From Microbacterium sp. SL75 (GTDB lineage: Bacteria > Actinomycetota > Actinomycetes > Actinomycetales > Microbacteriaceae), in assembly GCF_026625865.1 (NCBI RefSeq), contig NZ_CP113067.1:1178001-1242000 (forward strand): 64,000 nt of DNA. Direction: 5' to 3'. Positions 44,490 to 52,852 of the stretch are shown here, piece after piece. The position numbers and the translations under genes were made by a program. The number at the start of each line of letters is the position of its first letter. Positions within the stretch are counted from its first letter, which is position 1. The notes under the pieces are model-generated. The model was given only the letters and a program-made list of their open reading frames with translations. It did not search any database and was not told the DNA's origin.

Positions 44490-45098
44490 ATGTCCGACCC
44501 CCGGAGTACCCTCCCCACCATGACCCCAGCCAACCTCTTCCTCCACGCCGATGCCGCGCTGCGCGAGGTCATTGACCAGCTCGATCCCACCGACTTCTCC
44601 GTTCCCGTTCCGAAGGAGTGGAGCCAGCTCGAGTCGCCTACGCTTCTCGGCATCCTCGGGCGGCATGCGTACGACGAAGCCTGGATCCCCGATGTCATCG
44701 CGGGCCGCGCGGCGGCCGACGGCGACCCCTACGCCGACACCGACCTTCTCGGCGACGATCCCGTCGCGTCGTACGACGCGCTCAACGACAAGGCGACGGC
44801 AGCCGTCCGATCGGGCGACATCGCCGAAACCTTTCGGTTCACCTACGGCGATTACCCGGCCGATGAGGCCTTTGCACACCTCGCGACCTATCGCGCGTTC
44901 CAGGCGTACTCGATCGCGAAGCACTTCGGCGTCCCGTTCCACCTCACCCCCGAGCTGGTCGCCGGGTTCAACGAGCACGTCGTCCCGCACGCCGACGAGT
45001 GGCGTCAGTGGGGCGTGTTCCCGCCGGCCATCGAGCCACCGGCGGGCTCCGACGACGAGACCATGCTGCTGTGCACGCTGGGGTTCTGGACGCCGTAA
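44490..45098 (+). CDS. DinB-superfamily / maleylpyruvate-isomerase-like protein
   Basis: A 202-residue helical protein (192 if the ATG at 44520 is used). It starts TPANLFLHADAALREVIDQL, then has a later GRHAYDEAWIPDVIAGR with the His that binds metal in the family, and a final FNEHVVPHADEWRQWG. These match the TIGR03086/DinB-like four-helix fold that often uses mycothiol. It lies between the dnaB fragment and the dnaB-tail repeat, so it may be passenger DNA. Confidence 0.65.
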   Translation: MSDPRSTLPTMTPANLFLHADAALREVIDQLDPTDFSVPVPKEWSQLESPTLLGILGRHAYDEAWIPDVIAGRAAADGDPYADTDLLGDDPVASYDALNDKATAAVRSGDIAETFRFTYGDYPADEAFAHLATYRAFQAYSIAKHFGVPFHLTPELVAGFNEHVVPHADEWRQWGVFPPAIEPPAGSDDETMLLCTLGFWTP

Positions 45099-45106
45099 GC
45101 CTCGGC

Positions 45107-45124
45107 GTTACATCCCCGGCGCCA
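45107..45124. repeat. 18-bp direct repeat of the dnaB 3' end (distal copy)
   Basis: GTTACATCCCCGGCGCCA is identical to 46363-46380, the last codons and stop of dnaB plus one base. Flanking bases differ on both sides. Position at a gene end and exact identity suggest an attachment site of an integrated element, or a recombination join. The 45125-45380 gap beyond it shows no gene. Confidence 0.7.
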
Positions 45125-45380
45125 CGCCAATGACGGCGCGGCCGTAGCTCAGGCGCCTCGCGGCGCGGGCGTGACGACCGGAAGGAGCAACTACGTCGCT
45201 TAAGCGCCAGCGGGCGCTGCACCGCGCTCGCATCCGCAGGCTCATCCCCTCTCCGACGCCTAGTGGATCCGGCTGAACGCCCGGGTGAATTTTGCGCCGA
45301 GCACAACCAATACCGCACACCTGGTTGCGCCTGCCGTTTATGGTCTGGTCTGCGCACACGGCGCATCCTGAGGGGGACTG

Positions 45381-46076
45381 ATGAACGCCAGGCTAATTTT
45401 CGCACCAATCGTGGTTTTAGTCGCGACAGCGCTGCTATCGGCTTCACCAGCGTCTGCGCAGAGTGCGCCGAGCACGAATGCGGATACCAGCGCTCCAATC
45501 GAAGTTCCGGCACTGCCAGACTCCTTGACCAATCAAGAGATGGCTGAGCTGACCGACGCAAGTGTGACTCCGAAGATCGTCTTCGACGAGACGCGCCAAG
45601 AAACCGAGGAGAGACTCGAGACGTTGAATCTCGAGCCCGCCGAACCTGAGGCATCGGTTGCGAAGCCAGCGAGCTTCCGTACCGGAATGGTGCAAACCGC
45701 CGATCTCCGCGTACAGGGTGGCTCAGGTGGATCGAAGTGCTACCTCGCGCCCGGCAACATGTGGTTTCGCAAGTCCTCAGGCTACGGCGGGGTGGGATCC
45801 AAGCCTGCACTCCGGAACTGCAGCGCGGACGTGGTGAAGACCGGCATGGCTAGCGAGGTGTTTCGCCAGGAGTGGTGGGGTTGGGCGAAGGTCGCCGGCC
45901 CATTCAACAGCTGGGGCACGGGCAATATGCAGTCCACCCAGGTCACCTACTACTGCAACGGGCAGACACGAGACAATAAGTTCCAGGTGATCACGACGGC
46001 CTGGGGAACCACCGGCAGAGGACAGACAGGCGTGGGGCGCGACTCGACGGGCTCGTACACGTTCAGATGCAACTGA
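45381..46076 (+). CDS. Secreted protein of unknown function
   Basis: A 231-residue protein with a signal peptide (MNARLIFAPIVVLVATALLS, cleavage after SPASA near residue 26). A Thr/Glu-rich helical linker (about 50-90) leads to a Cys-containing C-terminal domain (KCYLAPGNMWFRKSSGYGG, LRNCSADV, TYYCNGQT, FRCN). Four cysteines could make two disulfides. GAGGGGG precedes the ATG. It is less GC-rich than core genes and sits between the two 18-bp repeats. Confidence 0.75.
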   Translation: MNARLIFAPIVVLVATALLSASPASAQSAPSTNADTSAPIEVPALPDSLTNQEMAELTDASVTPKIVFDETRQETEERLETLNLEPAEPEASVAKPASFRTGMVQTADLRVQGGSGGSKCYLAPGNMWFRKSSGYGGVGSKPALRNCSADVVKTGMASEVFRQEWWGWAKVAGPFNSWGTGNMQSTQVTYYCNGQTRDNKFQVITTAWGTTGRGQTGVGRDSTGSYTFRCN

Positions 46077-46098
46077 CGACCCGAAGCTAGACCGAGAA

Positions 46099-46130
46099 GG
46101 AGAGGCCGGGCGCTTGCGCCCGGCCTCTCC
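46099..46130. terminator. Strong bidirectional hairpin
   Basis: GGAGAGGCCGGGCG (46099-46112) pairs perfectly with 46117-46130 around the loop CTTG. It lies between the convergent secreted-protein gene and the 60-residue minus-strand gene, so it can end both transcripts. Confidence 0.85.
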
Positions 46131-46134
46131 TCAA

Positions 46135-46317
46135 TCATCTGGGGACGTCGTCGGTGATCCGGTAGGGCACGGCGTAGCCGCCGGTCCAGATTCGTTCGCC
46201 CTCGTACTGCGTCTCAGCGAGAGATTGTGCGTACCTCGTCGCCTCGTCCTGATCATCGAAGACGCCGAGAATCTCCACCTCGTTGTCGCTCCGGTAGACG
46301 ATCCACACCTTTTCCAC
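46135..46317 (-). CDS. Small soluble protein (60 aa)
   Basis: A 60-residue protein starting with GTG (EKVWIVYRSDNEVEILGVF) and ending YAVPYRITDDVPR. It reads like a small alpha/beta domain (WIVYRSDNEVEILGVFDDQDEATRYAQ), as in many short proteins that report sugar or signal input. No Shine-Dalgarno is clear. It lies between the terminator and dnaB, on dnaB's strand. Function unknown. Confidence 0.55.
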   Translation of the reverse strand: MEKVWIVYRSDNEVEILGVFDDQDEATRYAQSLAETQYEGERIWTGGYAVPYRITDDVPR

Positions 46318-46362
46318 GGAACGAGGATACGCGCGGACGGGCGCGACGATGCCGCGGCGGGA

Positions 46363-46380
46363 GTTACATCCCCGGCGCCA
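46363..46380. repeat. 18-bp direct repeat at the dnaB 3' end
   Basis: The same GTTACATCCCCGGCGCCA as at 45107-45124, here encoding the dnaB C-terminal APGM and stop on the minus strand. If it is an attachment site, insertion leaves dnaB intact. Confidence 0.7.
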
Positions 46381-47731
46381 TATCCGTGAACCGCGAATAA
46401 TGCCCCTGGAACGCCACCGTGATCGTGTCCGTCGGCCCGTTACGGTGCTTCGCCACGATCAGATCCGCCTCGCCCGCACGCGGTGAGTCCTTCTCGTACG
46501 CCGCCTCGCGGTGCAGCAGCACCACCATGTCGGCGTCCTGCTCGATCGAGCCCGACTCACGCAGGTCCGAAAGCGCCGGCTTCTTGTCGGCGCGCTGCTC
46601 GGCACCACGGTTCAGCTGCGACAGAGCGATGACCGGAACCTGCAGCTCCTTCGCCATCAGCTTCAGCGCACGCGAGAACTCACTGACCTCTTGCTGGCGC
46701 GACTCGACGCGCTTACCGCTCGTGAGCAGCTGCAGGTAGTCGATGACGACCATCTTCAGGCCCTCGCGCTGCTTGAGGCGACGGCACTTGGCGCGGATCT
46801 CGACGAGCGTCATGTTGGGGCTGTCGTCGATGTAGAGGGGCGCGTCGTTGATGCGACCGCGGGTGGAGGCCACCGTGGTCCAGTCGCGCGAGTCGAGCGT
46901 TCCCTTGCGCATGCTCTGCAGGGGGATCTGACCCTCGGCGCTGAGCAGGCGCATCGCGATCTCGGAGCGACCCATTTCGAGCGAGAAGAAGATGCAGGGC
47001 GCGTTCGACTTGATCGCGGCGGCGCGGGCGAAGTCGAGCGCGAGCGTCGACTTACCCATGGCGGGGCGCGCGGCGAGCACGATCATCTGGCCCGGGTGCA
47101 GGCCGTTGGTCAGCTGGTCGAGGCCGGCGAAGCCGGTGGGAATGCCCGTCATCGACCCGTCGCGGCCGCGAGCGGCCTCGATCTCTTCGACCGCGGCATC
47201 CACCGCCATCGTCAGGGGGATGTAGTCCTCGGCGCTGTCGTCGCCCGAGACGTTGTAGATCTCGGCCTGGGCGCTGTTGACGAGCTCGACCGGGTCGCCC
47301 TCGCCGGCGTAGCCCATCTGCACGATGCGCGTGCCGGCCTCGACCAGGCGGCGCAGCATGGCGCGCTCGGCGACGATCGAGGCGTAGTAGCCGGCGTTGG
47401 CGGCGGTCGGAACGATCGAGGTGAGCGTGTGGAGGTAGTCCGCTCCCCCGGCGCGCTGCAGCTCGCCCGTCTTGATCAGCTCGTCGGTGACGGCGACGAC
47501 GTCGGTGGGCTCGCCGTGCGAGTACAGGGTGAGGATGGCCTCGAAGATCAGCTCGTGCTTGGGCACGTAGAAGTCGGGACCGCGGAGACTTTCGATCACA
47601 TCGGCGACGGCGTCTTTCGACAGCAGCATGCCGCCCAGGGCGCTCTGTTCGGCGAGCGTGTCGTGCGGGGGCGTGCGCTCGGGGCGCGGTGCTTTTCCGA
47701 GACGTTCTTCGGCGATATCGGCGATCGACAC
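46364..47731 (-). CDS. dnaB: Replicative DNA helicase DnaB
   Basis: A 455-residue hexameric helicase that unwinds DNA ahead of the replisome. The N-terminal domain has PPHDTLAEQSALGGMLLSKDAV, and the RecA-like C-terminal domain has Walker A ARPAMGKST (221-229). Walker B lies in MVVIDYLQLL, and SQLNRGAEQRADKKP with LRESGSIEQDADMV follows. The GTG at 47731 has AAGGAGA upstream. No intein is present. The gene is unlinked from rplI by 9.4 kb of other genes. Confidence 0.95.
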   Translation of the reverse strand: MSIADIAEERLGKAPRPERTPPHDTLAEQSALGGMLLSKDAVADVIESLRGPDFYVPKHELIFEAILTLYSHGEPTDVVAVTDELIKTGELQRAGGADYLHTLTSIVPTAANAGYYASIVAERAMLRRLVEAGTRIVQMGYAGEGDPVELVNSAQAEIYNVSGDDSAEDYIPLTMAVDAAVEEIEAARGRDGSMTGIPTGFAGLDQLTNGLHPGQMIVLAARPAMGKSTLALDFARAAAIKSNAPCIFFSLEMGRSEIAMRLLSAEGQIPLQSMRKGTLDSRDWTTVASTRGRINDAPLYIDDSPNMTLVEIRAKCRRLKQREGLKMVVIDYLQLLTSGKRVESRQQEVSEFSRALKLMAKELQVPVIALSQLNRGAEQRADKKPALSDLRESGSIEQDADMVVLLHREAAYEKDSPRAGEADLIVAKHRNGPTDTITVAFQGHYSRFTDMAPGM

Positions 47732-48322
47732 GGGCTCTCCTTCGGTTCTCGGGCACCACCGCCGGGCCTCGCGCGCGTGAAGGACGTCGCGAAAACGGGG
47801 CTCGGTGCGGCCTTGGCAGCATGAGATCACCAACGTCCGACATCGACGCGCGGGGCAGGGTGATCGGCTTGCCCAAGTGGCTCGACCCACGCTAGATACC
47901 ACCTTCGATCCACGCAAACGAGCCTGTGGATAACTCTGTGGAGAGATTGCGGGAAACGCCGTCAGGTCTGTGCACAAGTGCTGTGGACAACTCGGTGGAT
48001 GGATCTGATTTCCGCGCGTGTTGCGTACCCTGACCTGGGTTTTTTCTATCCACAACTTTCCTGGGGAAATCCCGTGTGAAGTGGACGTTGAAGGTTGCCC
48101 GCGGATGCATTCACATGTGTACAACTCGGGGGATAACTCGCCGGACGCGTATCGATACAGAGGCCCCGCTGTCAAATTTTTCTTCACCATCCGGCGTGTC
48201 GCCCGTCACCACGCCTTTGCCGGACGACTACTGAGATTTCACCCGAGCCCTTCCGCGTCGGCGAAACCGGGCGTATCGTCGCCGGCCAGGAGTTGTCAGA
48301 GGTTCACCTTGGGGGGCGAATC
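47732..48322. other. Long non-coding region upstream of dnaB
   Basis: About 590 bp with no supportable gene. It holds the divergent promoters of dnaB and the secreted-protein gene at 48323, the DnaA-box-like repeats listed separately, and a T-run at 48039-48045. It is less GC-rich than its surroundings, as expected for a regulatory or replication-related region. Confidence 0.6.
47925..48124. promoter_or_regulatory. Cluster of DnaA-box-like sites and 20+ bp iterons
   Basis: Nonamers of TGTGNNNAA type occur at 47925-47933 (TGTGGATAA, the perfect inverted DnaA box), 47969-47977, 47982-47990 and 48116-48124. TATCCACAA lies at 48047-48055. Three of them extend to a longer direct repeat: TGTGGATAACTCTGTGG, TGTGGACAACTCGGTGG and TGTGTACAACTCGGGGG. 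The order and spacing suggest DnaA binding in the dnaB upstream region. Confidence 0.7.
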
Positions 48323-49336
48323 ATGGAGAACACGTTCGACCGGGGGGCACCGCACGCGCTGCGGCTGTTCCTCATCGGCGTGCTCACCGCCCTCGGCTTC
48401 GCGGCTCTCTCGCTCGTGCTGTCGGTGTCTTCGGCATCCGCAGACGACGGCTCCCAGGGCGGTCTGCTCGGCACCGTCGGCTCGACCGTCGGCCAGGTCA
48501 CCGACACGGTCGACGAGGTCGTCGGCACCGTGGTCGCCCCCACCGTCGAGCACGTCACCGAGACGGTCGCTCCGGTCACCGACGTCGCACCCGCCCCCGT
48601 CGCCGAGGTCGTGACCACCACCACCGACACCGTCTCCGACGTCGTCGACACCGCGGAGACCGCCGTCGGAAGCACCGTCGACACCGTGGCCGACACGGTC
48701 ACCGACGTCGCCGGTTCGAGCGTCGTGGGAGACGTCGTCGCCCCGGTCGTCGACACCGTGCAGACGGTCCCCGTCGTCGGCGACGTCGCTCACGCGATCG
48801 GCCTCGACGACCTGCTCAGCGGAGTCACCGACGCGGTCGACGCCGCCCTCCCCGTCATCATCGGCACCCTCCCCCCGACCTCCACCGTCGTCCCGACCCT
48901 TCCGGTCGACGGTGGCGAGGTCGCCACCCCCAGCCCCGACGCCGTGACCGCCGAGCTCTTCTCGGCCGCGGCGGTCGTCGCCGGCCCTGCCTCGACGGAT
49001 CCCTCCCCCACCGCGTCCCCGCTCCGCACCTCCGGGTCGGCCGACGTGGAGGCCCTGTTCGCCGCCGCCCCGACCGGCGGTGCGTCCGCGGCTCTCGCGG
49101 GTGCGCAGAAGGCCCTCTCGGGCCTCGACCTCGACACCGATCACGGCGTCGCCCTGGGCTCCAGCACGGGCACGAGCTCGTCGGCATCCGGAAACTCCGG
49201 AGCGGGCGGCGTCAGCGCCGCGACCGCCGACAGCGGCAGGATCAGCGCCGCCCAGCTTCTTCTCGACCGCCGGACCGTCGTCGACGACGACCTGCCCGTC
49301 ACCCCGGTCTTCGCCACCGACGTCTCTCCTGACTGA
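48323..49336 (+). CDS. Exported Val/Thr-rich repeat protein
   Basis: A 337-residue protein with a signal peptide (hydrophobic core LFLIGVLTALGFAALSLVLS, cleavage after SSASA near residue 40). Residues 45-165 are a run of TV..V and DTV/ETV units. The rest is Ala/Ser/Pro/Thr-rich. The sequence is close to a surface stalk. No sorting signal or cysteines are seen at the end. It precedes the chaplin-like gene by 78 bp in the same direction and may be co-expressed with it. Function unknown. Confidence 0.7.
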   Translation: MENTFDRGAPHALRLFLIGVLTALGFAALSLVLSVSSASADDGSQGGLLGTVGSTVGQVTDTVDEVVGTVVAPTVEHVTETVAPVTDVAPAPVAEVVTTTTDTVSDVVDTAETAVGSTVDTVADTVTDVAGSSVVGDVVAPVVDTVQTVPVVGDVAHAIGLDDLLSGVTDAVDAALPVIIGTLPPTSTVVPTLPVDGGEVATPSPDAVTAELFSAAAVVAGPASTDPSPTASPLRTSGSADVEALFAAAPTGGASAALAGAQKALSGLDLDTDHGVALGSSTGTSSSASGNSGAGGVSAATADSGRISAAQLLLDRRTVVDDDLPVTPVFATDVSPD

Positions 49337-49414
49337 GGACGGTCGCACCGTGCATCGCACGGCAGACGACCCCGCGCTTTCGCGCACCCTCATTCATCTA
49401 CAGGAGAAACTCTC

Positions 49415-51103
49415 ATGCGTAAGATCTACTCGCGTGTCCTTCTGGGCACGCTCGTCGGGGGCGGCCTCGCCGTCCTCGGAGCCGGCATCGCCAATGCCGC
49501 AGACACCTCCGGCGTCGACGGTCTGCTCTCGGGCGACCAGGTCGGTGTCTCGGTGGACCTCCCGGTCACCGTCGGCGGCAACGCCGTCTCGCTGATCGGA
49601 GACAGCACCAGCGACGGTGCCGACACCTCCGCTCCCGCAGCCCCGGCCCCCGCGCCCGTCACCATCACCGATGGCAGTGACGGCGTGGGCTCGGGCAACC
49701 AAGGGCTCGTGTCGGTCAACGTTCCCGTCACGGTCGGCGGCAACGCCGTCTCGGTGATCGGAGACAGCCAGAGCACGGATGCCGACACCTCGGCGCCCGC
49801 ACCCGAGGCTGCGGCCCCCGCGGCTGGCAGCGGCACCGACGGCAGTGACAGCGTCGCCGGCGGCAACCAGGGTGCCATCTCGGTCGAGGCTCCGGTCACG
49901 GTCGGCGGCAACGCCGTCTCGATCATCGGCGACAGCAGCACCGACAACGCCGGCACCACCGGTGACAGCACCTCGGGTGGCACCGGCTCGACCGGCGGCA
50001 GCGTGACCGACGGCACCGACGGCATCGGCAGCGGCAACGTCGTCGATGCTCCCGTCGGCCTGCCCGTCACCATCGGCGGCAACGCCGTGTCGGTGGTCGG
50101 TGACAGCGTCTCGAACGACGCCGACACCACCGGCGGCACCACGGGCGGCACCGGCTCGACCGGCGGCAGCCTGACCGACGGCACCGACGGGATCCTCGGC
50201 GGCAACGTCATCGGCCTCCCGGTGGGCGTGCCCGTCACGGTCGGCGGCAACGCGGTCTCGGGCATCGGCGACAGCGTCACTGACGGCGCCACCACCACCG
50301 GCGGCACCACCGGCTCGACCGGCACCGGCTCCACCGTCACCGATGGAACCGACGCCATCGGCGGCGGCAACGTGATCGGCCTCCCGGTCGGCGCCCCCGT
50401 CACCATCGGCGGCAACGCGGTGTCGGGCATCGGTGACAGCGTCACCGACGGCGCCACCACCACCGGCGGCACCGCGACCACCGGCGGCACGGGCAGCACC
50501 AGCACCGACGGCAACGACGGCATCCTCGGCGGCAACGTCATCGGCCTCCCGGTCGGCGCCCCCGTCACCATCGGCGGCAACGCGGTGTCGGGTGTCGGTG
50601 ACAGCACCTCCGAGAACGCCACCACCACCGGCGGAACCACCGGCTCGACCGGCGGAACCAGCACCGACGGAACCGGCAGCATCGGCGGCGGCAACGTGAT
50701 CGGTCTGCCGATCAGCATCCCCGTCACCATCGGCGGCAACGCGGTCTCGGTGATCGGTGACAGCACCACCACCGGCTCGACCACCGGAAACCCGGGCACC
50801 CCCGGCACCCCGGGCACCCCCGGAACGCCCGGAACGCCCGGCACCCCGGGAACGCCCGGAACCCCCGGCACCCCGGGAACGAACGGCACCAACGGGACGA
50901 ACGGCACCAACGGCACCCCTGCCGTGATCGGTTCGGTCGCGTCAGTCGGCTCCGTGGCCGCCACCGGAATGGGCACCGCCCGCGGCTCCCTCGCTGTGAC
51001 GGGAACCGACGGCTCGACGGCCGCCGGCCTCGGCATCGCGGGCCTGCTGGCTCTGCTCCTCGGAGGGGGTCTGCTCCTGCGTCGTCGCCGCTCGGTCGCC
51101 TGA
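49415..51103 (+). CDS. LAVTG-anchored protein with eight chaplin-like repeats
   Basis: A 562-residue surface protein. After a signal peptide ending ANA (about residue 28) come eight units of the type GGNVIGLPVGAPVTIGGNAV followed by S-x-I/V-GDS, separated by Gly/Thr/Ser linkers. The unit resembles the chaplin domain of Streptomyces (GNxxxxPVxxPVxxCGNxxxVxG), but with Gly in place of each Cys. Then follow a collagen-like PGT run and NGT repeats, the sorting motif SLAVTG, a hydrophobic helix and RRRR. It is likely covalently wall-bound by a class E sortase; amyloid-like assembly is possible but unproven. Confidence 0.85.
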   Translation: MRKIYSRVLLGTLVGGGLAVLGAGIANAADTSGVDGLLSGDQVGVSVDLPVTVGGNAVSLIGDSTSDGADTSAPAAPAPAPVTITDGSDGVGSGNQGLVSVNVPVTVGGNAVSVIGDSQSTDADTSAPAPEAAAPAAGSGTDGSDSVAGGNQGAISVEAPVTVGGNAVSIIGDSSTDNAGTTGDSTSGGTGSTGGSVTDGTDGIGSGNVVDAPVGLPVTIGGNAVSVVGDSVSNDADTTGGTTGGTGSTGGSLTDGTDGILGGNVIGLPVGVPVTVGGNAVSGIGDSVTDGATTTGGTTGSTGTGSTVTDGTDAIGGGNVIGLPVGAPVTIGGNAVSGIGDSVTDGATTTGGTATTGGTGSTSTDGNDGILGGNVIGLPVGAPVTIGGNAVSGVGDSTSENATTTGGTTGSTGGTSTDGTGSIGGGNVIGLPISIPVTIGGNAVSVIGDSTTTGSTTGNPGTPGTPGTPGTPGTPGTPGTPGTPGTPGTNGTNGTNGTNGTPAVIGSVASVGSVAATGMGTARGSLAVTGTDGSTAAGLGIAGLLALLLGGGLLLRRRRSVA

Positions 51104-51125
51104 CCCGGAGCGTTCGCGCACAGAA

Positions 51126-51170
51126 CGCGACACCGGATGCCACGCCCTCGGGCCGGCATCCGGTGTCGCG
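51126..51170. terminator. 16-bp perfect hairpin terminator
   Basis: CGCGACACCGGATGCC (51126-51141) pairs perfectly with 51155-51170 around a 13-nt loop. It lies 22 bp after the chaplin-like gene and before the convergent ABC ATPase end, so it can act in both directions. Confidence 0.8.
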
Positions 51171-51241
51171 GCGCGCCCGGCACGGGGTGTCGCGGGGGTC
51201 CCGCACCCATCGACGAGCGCAGGAACCTCGCGCCTCGGTGG

Positions 51242-51985
51242 CTACAGAGCCCCGCCGCGGCGCTCGCGCTCGAGGAAGGCGATCGTGTCGGGATGCCGCG
51301 GCGCGTCGAGGATCTGCGCCGGAGTGCCCTGCTCGACGATCCGGCCGCCCTTCATGAAGACGATGCGGTCGGCCACCTCGCGCGCGAACGACATCTCGTG
51401 CGTGGCCATGAGCATGGTCGAGCCACGGTCGCGCAGCACCCGCACCAGGTCGAGCACCTCGCCGACCAGCTGAGGATCGAGGGCCGAAGTGATCTCGTCG
51501 AGCAAGAGGAGTTCGGGGTCGGTCATCACGGCACGCACGATCGCGACGCGCTGCTGCTGCCCGCCCGAGAGCCGGTCGGGGAACTCCCGCGCCTTCGCCG
51601 CCAGGCCCAGCTGCTCCAGCAGTTCGGTGCCGCGCGCGTAGGCCTCGGCCTTCGGCATCCCGTGCACTTTCCGCGCAGCCAGGGTGACGTTGTCGATCAC
51701 GCGCAGGTGCGGGAAGAGGTTGAAGTGCTGGAACACCACGCCGATGCGCGAGCGAGCGGCATCCTGATCGACGGTCGGCTCGGTCAGATCGTCGCCGTTG
51801 AGCAGGATCTGTCCGTCGTCGACGCGCTCGATGAGGTTGATGGTGCGCAGCAGCGTCGACTTGCCCGAGCCCGAGGCCCCGATCAGCACGACGACCTCGT
51901 GCTTCGCGAGCTCCAGGTCGATGCCGTCGAGCACCACGTGGTCGCCGAACGATTTCCGGACGCTGCGGACCTCGAGCACGCTCAT
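51242..51985 (-). CDS. Amino-acid ABC transporter ATP-binding subunit
   Basis: A 247-residue polar amino-acid subfamily ATPase. Walker A is GASGSGKST, the Q-loop [10 protein letters not shown], the signature [14 protein letters not shown], Walker B LLLLDEITSALDP (Ile where most have Pro), and the H-loop [16 protein letters not shown]. Its start overlaps the permease stop (51982-51985). It is the last gene of the minus-strand unit from 56926. Confidence 0.9.
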   Translation of the reverse strand: MSVLEVRSVRKSFGDHVVLDGIDLELAKHEVVVLIGASGSGKSTLLRTINLIERVDDGQILLNGDDLTEPTVDQDAARSRIGVVFQHFNLFPHLRVIDNVTLAARKVHGMPKAEAYARGTELLEQLGLAAKAREFPDRLSGGQQQRVAIVRAVMTDPELLLLDEITSALDPQLVGEVLDLVRVLRDRGSTMLMATHEMSFAREVADRIVFMKGGRIVEQGTPAQILDAPRHPDTIAFLERERRGGAL

Positions 51986-52848
51986 ACGACCCCGCCCATC
52001 TGCTCGCGCCGGGCCAATCGCGCCGAGACGTAGTCGGTGAGGCGGATCATCGGCAGCGCCATGGCGACGAACAGCAGCGCCGCCACGATGTACGGCGTGA
52101 AGTTGTAGTACTCGGCCGCGGCGATCTGCGCCGCGCGGACGGCATCCACCGCTCCGAGAACCGAGATGAGCCCGACGTCTTTCTGCATCGACACGAAGTC
52201 GTTCATGAGCGCCGGCACGACCTTGCGCACGCCCTGCGGGATCACGACGATCCGCAGCGTCTGCCCGTGCGTGAGTCCCAGCGAGCGAGCGGCGACCCGC
52301 TGCGAGGGGTGCACGGCCTCCATGCCCGCGCGCAGCACCTCGGCGATGTACGCCGAATAGGTGAGCACGATCGCGATCGTTCCCCACAGCACCACCGGCA
52401 CCCGGCCGAAGACCCCCAGCGCGGGGAGCCCGAAGCCCACCAGGTACAGCACGATCAGCAGCGGGATGCCGCGGAACAGATCGGTGTAGATCGTGGCCAG
52501 GGCGCGGAGCGGGAAGAACACCGGCCCCCGCAGCGAGCGCAGCACCGCGAGGGTCGTGCCCAGCACCGCCACGGCGAGCGCCGCGACGATGAGCACCTGG
52601 ATGTTCAGCCACAGCCCGACCAGGATCGACGGGAAGCTCGCGATCGCGATGTCGACGTCGAAGAAGCTGCGGCGTACGTCTTCCCAGCCGGGGCTCGACA
52701 GGATCGCCCACCCGACGACCACGACGAAGACGACCGAGCTGACCAGGGCGATCAGCACCGACTTCGTCGACTGCTGACGCCGCGTGGCGCGCCGAGCGAT
52801 CTCGAGGTCGCTCGGCCGCCACGCGGTGCCGGAAGACGTGGATGCCAC
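51982..52848 (-). CDS. Amino-acid ABC transporter permease
   Basis: A 288-residue permease with an N-terminal cytosolic part, one extra helix, and the HisM-like core. The EAA loop is HPSQRVAARSLGLTHGQTLRIVVIPQGVRKVVPALMN, followed by VSMQKDVGLISVLGAVDAV. GTG at 52848 sits 4 bp after the binding-protein stop. It likely forms a homodimer. Confidence 0.85.
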   Translation of the reverse strand: MASTSSGTAWRPSDLEIARRATRRQQSTKSVLIALVSSVVFVVVVGWAILSSPGWEDVRRSFFDVDIAIASFPSILVGLWLNIQVLIVAALAVAVLGTTLAVLRSLRGPVFFPLRALATIYTDLFRGIPLLIVLYLVGFGLPALGVFGRVPVVLWGTIAIVLTYSAYIAEVLRAGMEAVHPSQRVAARSLGLTHGQTLRIVVIPQGVRKVVPALMNDFVSMQKDVGLISVLGAVDAVRAAQIAAAEYYNFTPYIVAALLFVAMALPMIRLTDYVSARLARREQMGGVV

Positions 52849-52852
52849 GGAG

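Noticed and set aside
45139..45153. tRNA-like start (GCGGCCGTAGCTCAGG)
   Set aside because: No matching acceptor arm, anticodon loop or TTCGA arm follows within 90 bp; it is a chance match near the 18-bp repeat.
39193..46380. Integrated prophage or complete ICE
   Set aside because: No integrase, structural, lysis or conjugation genes are present; only repeats, fragments and a defence-like trio.
47925..48124. Chromosomal replication origin
   Set aside because: DnaA-box-like sites are present, but dnaA, dnaN, gyrB and rpmH are absent and no long A/T-rich unwinding region is seen.
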